Below, piece after piece: positions 57,160 to 64,000 of a stretch of DNA of 64,000 bases (position 1 is its first letter; each line of letters opens with the position of its first letter). Below the pieces are notes generated by a model that was not told the DNA's origin, ran no database searches, and was given only the letters and a program-made list of their open reading frames with translations. This DNA comes from Amaurobius ferox (lineage: Eukaryota > Arthropoda > Arachnida > Araneae > Amaurobiidae). Location of the stretch: contig OX578153.1 in assembly GCA_951213105.1 (NCBI GenBank), positions 56,926,520-56,990,519 on the forward strand. Direction: 5' to 3'. The position numbers were made by a program, and so were the translations under genes.

Positions 57160-58377
57160 AACAAGAAAGATCAATCATGCATAAATCATTGATTATGAAA
57201 CACTTTCCAACTTCAATGCAATTTTACATAAACATCTCTAAAATGCGATACATTCCTCAGTAATATTTTTAAAATTATCGAAATGCTACATTCATTTATT
57301 ATATTTGAAAACTTAAAACTTCATCGAAAAAAATGAACTTCATTCAAATGACGGCATTGAAATATAAATTGCCTGGTTTAAACATCTCTAAAATGCGATA
57401 CATTCCTGGGTAATATTTTTAAAATTATCATAATACTACAATAATTTATTATATTTGAAAACTTCATCGAAAACAACTGAACTTCATTCAAATGACGTCA
57501 TCGACATATAAATCGCATGGCTCTCTCAATAAAAGCAACATTTTATTCATAAACGTTTTTCCATTCCTTTCATTCATCACAATACTATAATAATTTATTT
57601 CATTTAAAAACTTAAAACCATGGAAGTACAAGTAATTTAACTCTATGCTTAAAACTTCATCGAAAAAATCGTCTGCCTCTTTGTGTAAAATTAGTGAATG
57701 TTTCATTCATATATTGCAGACTCCATGAGCTAAATAATTTTGCGTTAAAGAATTCTTATATAATTCATTCTACATCTTTTGGTATTTACATTCTTCATAA
57801 GTGAAAATTAGGCTTCATTGTAGAAATAATCAAAGTTGGATGATCATTTAAACTCAAATGTATTGTAATTGCGTTGTTTAAGTATGTGGATGCACAGAAT
57901 TTAAGCAAAAATAAAGCGGTTTTAGGACGGATACAACACTAAACATGAATTAAAAAGAACTTTAAAAATCACGATTTTGACACGAGATAGATGCTATATT
58001 TTATTTCGAAGTGGGTCACGTGATCTCTTATCTATATATTTCTCTTTTTTATATATTTTATGGGATAATTTGAATATTTCCTAAACCGTTCGAAGCAATT
58101 TGTGAATTTTAAATTTGCTTAAAAAATGTTTGAAAATTAGCTATCATAGGGTTCAATGTATTTCATTCTGTCAACCCGGGTTCAATCCAAAAGTAATTGG
58201 GTGATATTATTCATTTATATTCCCATAGGTTTCACAGATCGTCTGAACAACATACTAAAATTTCATTTTGATAAAGTCATTTTTACGGCAGTTATCGTGT
58301 TAACGGACAGACAGACAGACAGACAGACATAATGAACAAAGTCATAAACACTTTTCGACTATGTTGTAAAGTGTTAA
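57160..58377 (-). mobile_element. Helentron-like family A, copy 5
   Basis: Minus-strand copy inside the long-TIR transposon. The 5' near-palindrome lies at about 58349-58377, the GACAGACAGACAGACAGACA tract at about 58309-58328, and the 3' hairpin (catgcataaatcattgatt, one base off the others) at about 57177-57196. Flanks suggest insertion in a T-rich site (ttttgt/taacac and cttgtt/tatttt). Non-coding. Confidence 0.85.
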
Positions 58378-58560
58378 CAAAACAACAGTTTTTCAACTCT
58401 GGCATAAAGTATAAAATTTAATGTTTATTGTCTGTTACCGTTTTAGAAGGAAAATTAAATGTTAAATATTTATCGTCTGCTGAGCATTTTATTACAGACA
58501 TGATACTTTATTTCAGCTTATTCAGATACTCTCTATAAATCTGTTATTTTTTAGGTGTTA

Positions 58561-58637
58561 AAGACTCAGACCGTCCGACTCATCCGGAGGACTTGAACAA
58601 CTATTTGGACGGCGTTTTGGACGGTTTATTATAATTT
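58561..58637 (-). mobile_element. Mini-SINE (77 bp) with 14-bp TSD
   Basis: The insert holds agactcagaccgtccgactc, atccggaggacttgaacaac and tatttggacggcgttttgg. Exact 14-bp repeats ttttttaggtgtta (58547-58560, 58638-58651) flank it. On the minus strand it ends gtcggacggtctgagtctt, which is the SINE 3' end, and contains ccgtccaaatagttg as in the 58-bp insert at 20889-20946. Confidence 0.8.
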
Positions 58638-59356
58638 TTTTTTAGGTGTTATATGTCTTTATTACTTTATATTTAATGGGCGTAATTTTTTTTATTTTCG
58701 TCTGCAGGTACGCTGCAACTGGTCTCATTACTGGTCTATTACCGTATAAAAATTTAAATTTCGTAATTTTTACAGAAATGCTTTTATTGACTTAAACGAC
58801 TCTTACGATAATGTGTTACCTCATTTACAATAAAGATCTGAAAAAGACCCCAAAAGATTTTAGTCGAGCCCTGACTATAATGCCCTTCTGAACGAAATAC
58901 CATTCGATAAAAAGCTTTGCTTCATTCTCAACATTTTGTCAGTAAATGCAATAGAAACAAAATACTTTGAATACGGAATTTCAATATTTATACGGTCTCT
59001 TAAAGGTTGCCTGAAACGGGACATTTTTGTGCGCGGAAAAGCGACTTAAGTTATAAAGTTTAATGCTTCATAACTCTGTGAATTTTGGTCGTAAAAGGAT
59101 GATTTTCTTTTATTTTGCATGAAATTGTATGAGGATGATTTTCCTAAATATAACTGGTAGGACCGGGGGCTGTATAAAAATTTATATTTCGTATTTCTTT
59201 TAGAAATACATTTATTGATTTAAACTGTTTCTAAGATAATAGATTTTAAAATTTAAAACATTTTGCAATTGGAAGTATATCACTGTGACTAACGGTTGAG
59301 GAAATAGCCTTTGGGCACCGATAGCACTGGACACCCTGTATATATATATATATATA

Positions 59357-60653
59357 TAACACTTCACTCAATAAGTCTCCGGTCTGACACATATTTGGCG
59401 ACACTGTTGACAGGCCCATATGATTTCTGGATAGTACCAACCTTCAAACGACACGTGCCAAAATTTCATGACATTCTGACAATTAGTTTATAGGTTACAG
59501 TGGTTTTAGTGACCCAAGTTTTGTAATTTTCAAAACAATGGATAAAAAAGAATTTCGTGTGTTGATTAAACATTGTTTTTTGATGGAGAAAAATACTGTT
59601 GAAGCCAAACCGTGGCTTGATAAGTGTTATGGAGATTCTGCACCAGGGAAATCAACTATTATTGACTGGCATGCTAAATGTAAACGCGGTCGTACAAACA
59701 CCGATGATGCTGAACGCTCTGGTCGCCCAAAATCGGCAGTTGTTCCGGAAAACATAAAAAAAGTCCACAAAATAGTTTTGAAAGACCGTAAAGTGAAGTT
59801 GCGTGAGATAACTGACACCTTAAAGATATCAGAAGGTAGTGTGTTTACAATTTTACACGAAAATTTGAGCATGCGTAAGTTGCTTTCGACGTGGGTGCTG
59901 CGTTTGCTCACACCGGACCAAAAACAACAACGCGTCGACGATTCAGAGCACTGTTTGGAGCTGTTCAAGCGAGATAAGAAGGATTTCTTGCGTCGGTATG
60001 TGACCATGGATGAAACATGGATCCATTACTACACACCTGAATCAAAAAGATCGTCAGCTGAGTTGACAGCAGCCGGTGAAAATCTTCCAAAGCGACCCCA
60101 AACTCAAAAGTCAGCTGGCAAGGTTATGGCATCCGTATTTTGGGACGCGCATGGTATTTTGTTCATCGACTATCATGAGAAAGGTAAAACTATCAATAGC
60201 GAATATTACATGGCATTATTGGATCGATTGAGTGTAGAAATCAAGAAAAAACGGCCTCACATGCAAAAGAAAAAAGTGCTGTTCCACTAAGACAATGTCC
60301 CGTGTCACAAGTCGATGAAAACGATGGTTAAATTATATGAATTGCGCTTCGAATTGCTTTCTCACCCACCGTACTCTCCAGATCTGGCCCCCAGCGACTA
60401 CAGGCTTTTGGCAGACATCAAAAAGATGCTCCAGGGAAGGAAATTTGGCTCAAATGAAGAAGTGATTGCCGAAACTGAGGCCTATTTTGAGAGCAAAGAC
60501 AAATCGTTCTACAAAAATGGCATCGAAAAGTTACAGGAGCGTTGGAATGAATGTATCACTCTTGAAGGAGAGTATGTTGATGAATAAAGTCGAATTCCTA
60601 AAAAAAGAAATTGTTTTTCTTAGTTAGACTGGAGACTTATTGCGTGGGCCTTG
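59357..60653 (+). mobile_element. Mariner element, copy 2 (nearly intact)
   Basis: About 1.3 kb with inverted ends: cactcaataagtctccggtc on the left and the complement cacgcaataagtctccagtc on the right, next to TA. The left tip merges into a TA tract shared with the end of the long-TIR transposon, so its exact first base is uncertain. It encodes a transposase with a single stop. Confidence 0.85.
59538..60587 (+). pseudogene. Mariner transposase, one nonsense codon
   Basis: A 350-codon frame from ATG 59538 to TAA 60585-60587 in one phase. The DNA-binding part (KKEFRVLIKHCFLM, GRTNTDDAERSGRPKSAV, SVFTILHENLSMRKL) leads to the catalytic part: YVTMDETWIHYYTPESKRSS, VMASVFWDAHGILFIDY, LFH-stop-DNVPCHKSMKTM and HPPYSPDLAPSDYRLL. 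All three Asp residues are kept (DETW, DN, APSD). The only stop is TAA 60288-60290, where relatives have Gln (CAA) in HQDN. A Trp expected in SAEW is Leu. This would abolish function unless the stop is read through. Confidence 0.93.
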
Positions 60654-60784
60654 TATATGGTGTTTTTATGGTAATTTATATGGATAATGCTTATATGGAT
60701 AATTTATGGTGTATCAAGAAAATGTAAATCCGAGTGATATTTGTCAGTAAAACAGATATAAAATGCTAATGCAGTATATTACTT

Positions 60785-60804
60785 ACACACACACACACAC
60801 ACAT

Positions 60805-60848
<44 letters not shown>
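60785..60848. repeat. CA then TA compound microsatellite
   Basis: acacac repeats with one atac interruption run straight into TA repeats. A SINE fragment starts at its right edge. Confidence 0.97.
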
Positions 60849-60916
60849 TCCCGTCTAAATTAGGTGGCACTGCCCCGCCCGTCCAAAATGGTATCTTACA
60901 CCTTTTGGTGTGTTGA
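60849..60916 (+). mobile_element. SINE 3' fragment
   Basis: cccgtctaaattaggtggca, gcccgtccaaaatggtatct and tacacctttt match the distal body of the 5S SINE copies (ctaaattgggtggcatttcc, ggccgtccaaactgttac, cttacactttt). The 5S head and the exact tail are absent. Confidence 0.75.
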
Positions 60917-61882
60917 GCAAACAAAATTGTTTTTGGCTGTTTCTTGTTCATGTATAAAATGAACTAAGGAAAACGCCCTGCCCCATTCAGAGTCAATTAT
61001 GAGGTTTCGTTCATCTGCTATAGCCCATTTTAAAATTTATGAAATTATGCCTTATAAAAATCATAATAAATGAACTGATGGCTGCATGAACAAAAATTTT
61101 TGTATTGGAACAGTGTTGAATATTTCAAGGAACTGCTGTTAAATTATGAAGATCGGATTGTCAGTGAATTTGTTAGATCGGATTAAATCTTCAAAACACG
61201 GAATGTATATATATATTTTAAAAATTCACTAAGATGATTCTATAAATAGTTTAAGTTCCGTTCAAAGTTTGTTTGATAGAGAATTCTTTGATCTTCCCAA
61301 TGATGTTAAGGTGGAAAAACTTTGCGATATATATTTTTAATCGCCAAGGAACCGATTTTTGCGAAAATCACTCAAAATGGAGCTTTAGCGTTTAATAACT
61401 GAAAATGTAATTATAATAATAAAAAAAATCGCCTTATTAAGTGAATTTGGGTTTGAATTGAAGTGTCATCGTACTAAATTTATTTCGTAGCTATGGGTCA
61501 CTTAGATTTTTTCGCTAAATGACCAAAAAACAGAATCACCTCAAAGTTGTTATATCCTGAAGTTCTAACCATGACGTTATAAAGAAGGAGTTAAAACCTT
61601 TGTTGCCAAAACACCAAAATCATTTGCGACGATGATTCATTTGGCGTTGGGGTAAGAAAAGTAAGTTCTACTGCATTGTTTGTATTCCTATGTTGAAAGA
61701 CTCGAATATCTCTATATTAAAACAATGTAGCTGATGCCGGAGCCGCCGCTGCAATTATTTGAAAAATTAAGTGTTCATCGAGTTTATCTGTCTCGTATAG
61801 CAAAAACTATAACATACAAAAATGAGAAATTCAGTACATTTGCAGAGGAATATTAATGGAATATGCTGAAGTAAACCGTTTT
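60917..61882. other. Gap, nothing recognised
   Basis: AT-rich sequence with a short TA run (61207-61217). No frame, terminal repeat or internal match was found. Confidence 0.4.
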
Positions 61883-63191
61883 TAACACTTTACAACAAAG
61901 TTGAAAAGTGTTTATGACATTGTTCATTTTGCCTGTCTGTCTGTCTGTCTGTCCGTTAGAACGATAACTGCCGTAAAAATGACTTAATCAAATTGAAATT
62001 TTAGTATGTTATTCAGACGGTCTGTAGGACCCATGGGAATATAAATGAATAATATCACCCAATTAGATTTGGATTGAACCCGGGTTGAAAAAATGAAATA
62101 CATTGAACCCTATGGGACCTAATATTTCAAACATTTTTTAAGCGGATTTAAAATTCACAAATTACTTTGAAAATTTTAGGTAATATTCAAATTGTTCCAT
62201 AAAATATATAAAAAAGAATTCAGCAAAATATATTCAGTTGTTTTTTAAATAAAAATTAAAATAATAATTACACCTCTTATATGAAGCGATCACGTGACCA
62301 CGATATGAAAAGATCAAGTGACCCACTTCAAAATGAAATATGGCATCCATCTTGTCTCAAAATCGTGATTTTTAAAGTTCTTTTTAATTCATATTGAGTG
62401 TTGTATCCGTCCTAAAACCGCTTTATTTTTGCTTAAATTCTGTGCATCTACATACTGAAACAACGCAATTACAATATATTTGAGTTTAAATGATCATCCT
62501 TCTTTGATTATTTCTACAACGAAGCCTAATTTTCACTTATGGGGAATGTAAATACCAAAAGATGTAGAATGAGTTGTATAAGAATTGCTGCATTTCTTTA
62601 ACTCAAAATTATTTAGCTCGTGGAGTCTGCAATATAGCTGATATGAATGAAATATTCATTGATTTTACACAGAGATGGAGGATATTTTCGATGAAGTTTT
62701 AAGTATAGAGTTTAATTACTTGTACCTCCATGGTCTTAGGGTTTTAAATAAAATAAATTATTATAGTATTGTGATTAATGAAATGAATGGGAAAATATTT
62801 ATGAATGAAATGCTGCTTTTATAGAGAGAGCCAGGTGTGTTATTTTTTCTATGACGTCATTTGAATGAATTTCCGTTGTTTTCGATGAAGTTTTCAAATA
62901 TAATAAATTATCGTAGTATTATGATAATTTTAAAAATATTACCGAGGAATGTATCGCATTTTCGAGATGTTTAAACCAGGCAATTTATATTTCAATGCCG
63001 TCATTTGAATGAAGTTCATTTTTTTCGATGAAGGTTTAAGTTTTCAAATATAATAAATTAATGTAGTATTGTGATAAGTTTTAAACTATTACCGAGGAAT
63101 GTATTGCATTTTAGTGATGTTTAAATAAAATTGCATTGAAGTTGGAAAGTGTTTCATAATCAATACTTTAAGCATGATTGATCTTTCTTGT
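61883..63191 (+). mobile_element. Helentron-like family A, copy 6
   Basis: Complete copy: 5' near-palindrome after five Ts, the CTGTCTGTCTGTCTGTC tract (about 61932-61952), the cgataactgccgtaaaaatg block, distal units, 3' hairpin (atactttaagcatgatt) and the tip gatctttcttgtt at 63179-63191. Non-coding, 1,309 bp. Confidence 0.85.
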
Positions 63192-63308
63192 TCATTTTCG
63201 ACTTTAGTTTAAGAGATATTTGATGTCAAAGTCACAGAAAGAGTATTTGAGTTGCGAGTTTGCGGCCTTCACAGACTAGTAATAGCAGGACCATGACTTT
63301 TTGCAAGC

Positions 63309-63683
63309 ATGTACTCACATAGTTCAACTTTTGCAAGAGGGAGACTTTTTTTAGTTCCGATTTTGTTTATGGGTTATTCTATTTTTTATGCACTTCTAAA
63401 GGGAAAACATTTCTTCAGTGAGAACAAAGATTTAATTGGTCTAGCAAAGTGGGAACACGAGGACGGTCATGGGCGCCGGACTGGGTTGAAAGCGCTTAGT
63501 GAATGTTTGAGGTTGGTGAGTGCAAGCGAACGAGGGGCGGGTTCTGAACGGGTGGTATTAGACCTGCGGCACGAAAAAGCTCTTCGAGTGCGAGCTAGAG
63601 AGCGATTTTTCGGACTTGGCAAGCTTAGCGAGCAGGGGACGAGGGTTTATAGTAGGAGTAATAATATTTATTTAAACTATTAA
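63309..63683 (+). other. Open frame of 124 codons, not recognised
   Basis: A frame starts MYSHSSTFARGRLFLVPILF, with a hydrophobic first third (possible membrane segment around residues 12-30), then a charged, Arg-rich part (SASERGAGSERVVLDLR, RVRARERFF). The DNA from about 63470 is GC-richer than its surroundings. I see no domain, splice sites or repeat match. It could be a transposon fragment or a host exon; neither is shown. Confidence 0.25.
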
Positions 63684-63839
63684 TTTTGTAGAATAAATTA
63701 TCAGTGCGATGCATATGATATTGGTTTTCAAATTTATTTTTCCTTACAATTTATTTTTGATTTCATATATTTTGTAAAACAGTAACAGACAAATTGATAG
63801 AGATTCCTTTTATTAAAATATTTATTATTTAGATAAAAT

Positions 63840-64000
63840 CATTGCGATTATTCCAAATTTCTAGTATTTTATCTGAATAAAAATAATACATCAAACTTTC
63901 GCTTTACATTTTACACCTTGTTAAATCAAATTTGTGATTTATAAGCAGATATTTTTTAACCTGAACTCTTAGGGTTATAGGAGTTTCTTCGGGCGATTTT
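63840..64000. repeat. Dispersed repeat family D, copy 2 (runs off the window)
   Basis: attttatctgaataaaaata, cttgttaaatcaaatttgtg and atttataagcag match copy 1 at 52490-52680. The block continues beyond the window edge. Confidence 0.6.

Larger units (their letters stand above)
55006..59338 (-). mobile_element. Tc1/mariner-superfamily transposon with about 300-bp TIRs, nested
   Basis: The left end cagagtgtcccgtgctatcg and the right end (inverse of cagggtgtccagtgctatcg) lie against TA (55004-55005, 59339-59340). The inverted similarity continues for about 270-300 bp on each side, including tggctatttcctcaac, ccaattgcaaaa and cctaccagttatatttagga. The interior has a transposase pseudogene on the minus strand and insertions of a SINE, a family A element, a mini-SINE and a GACGTC-rich segment. 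Without these the element would be about 2.4 kb. Confidence 0.85.

Overview
The window looks like nuclear DNA of an arthropod, most likely a spider. It is AT-rich, has spliceosomal introns, no operons, and is dominated by transposable elements typical of arachnid genomes: mariner, Tc1, Tigger-like, piggyBac-like, hAT-like, Jockey-type and other LINEs, Penelope-like pieces, a 5S rRNA-derived SINE, and many Helentron/DINE-like repeats. The species is inferred from this repertoire and not proven by any single sequence.

Only one host gene is supported. The last two visible exons of phosphatidylserine decarboxylase (PISD) lie on the plus strand at 189-349 and 2907-3140, joined by a 2.6 kb intron that carries a MITE and a piggyBac-like element. 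Downstream (3141-9631) is AT-rich UTR or intergenic DNA with a few old repeats.

Region by region: 9.6-17.4 kb has a decayed mariner, a Tigger-like MITE, a Helentron-like copy split by a Penelope-type 3' end, and an apurinic-endonuclease-like remnant of the kind carried by Helentron polyproteins. 17.4-29.4 kb is a cluster of two Helentron-like families: family A (copies at 22.4-26.3 and 27.0-28.2 kb) and family B (17.4-21.8 and 28.3-29.4 kb). It includes a 182-bp near-perfect palindrome, a long-TIR MITE and a 5S SINE. 30.3-32.0 kb is an ORF1-only 'half-LINE' with its own target-site duplication. 33-42 kb holds tandem arrays (about 140 bp and about 167 bp units), TA tracts and more Helentron-like copies. 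42-51 kb holds foldback and hammerhead-like Penelope ends, Tc1 and mariner fragments and three LINE 3' fragments. 53.7-54.5 kb is a reverse transcriptase remnant wedged between two TA tracts. 55.0-59.3 kb is a DNA transposon with about 300-bp inverted repeats, broken by a SINE, a family A element, a mini-SINE and a GACGTC-rich insert. It abuts a second mariner (59.36-60.65 kb) that has only one stop codon. The right end holds family A copy 6 and unrecognised sequence.

The clearest unusual signals are: (1) very short (58 and 77 bp) inserts with 14-bp target-site duplications that consist of little more than the SINE 3' tail; (2) Helentron-like families sharing a 5' palindrome, a GTCTGTC tract and a 3' hairpin, one present as an exact head-to-tail pair; (3) the half-LINE; (4) four hammerhead-like cores at Penelope-type ends.
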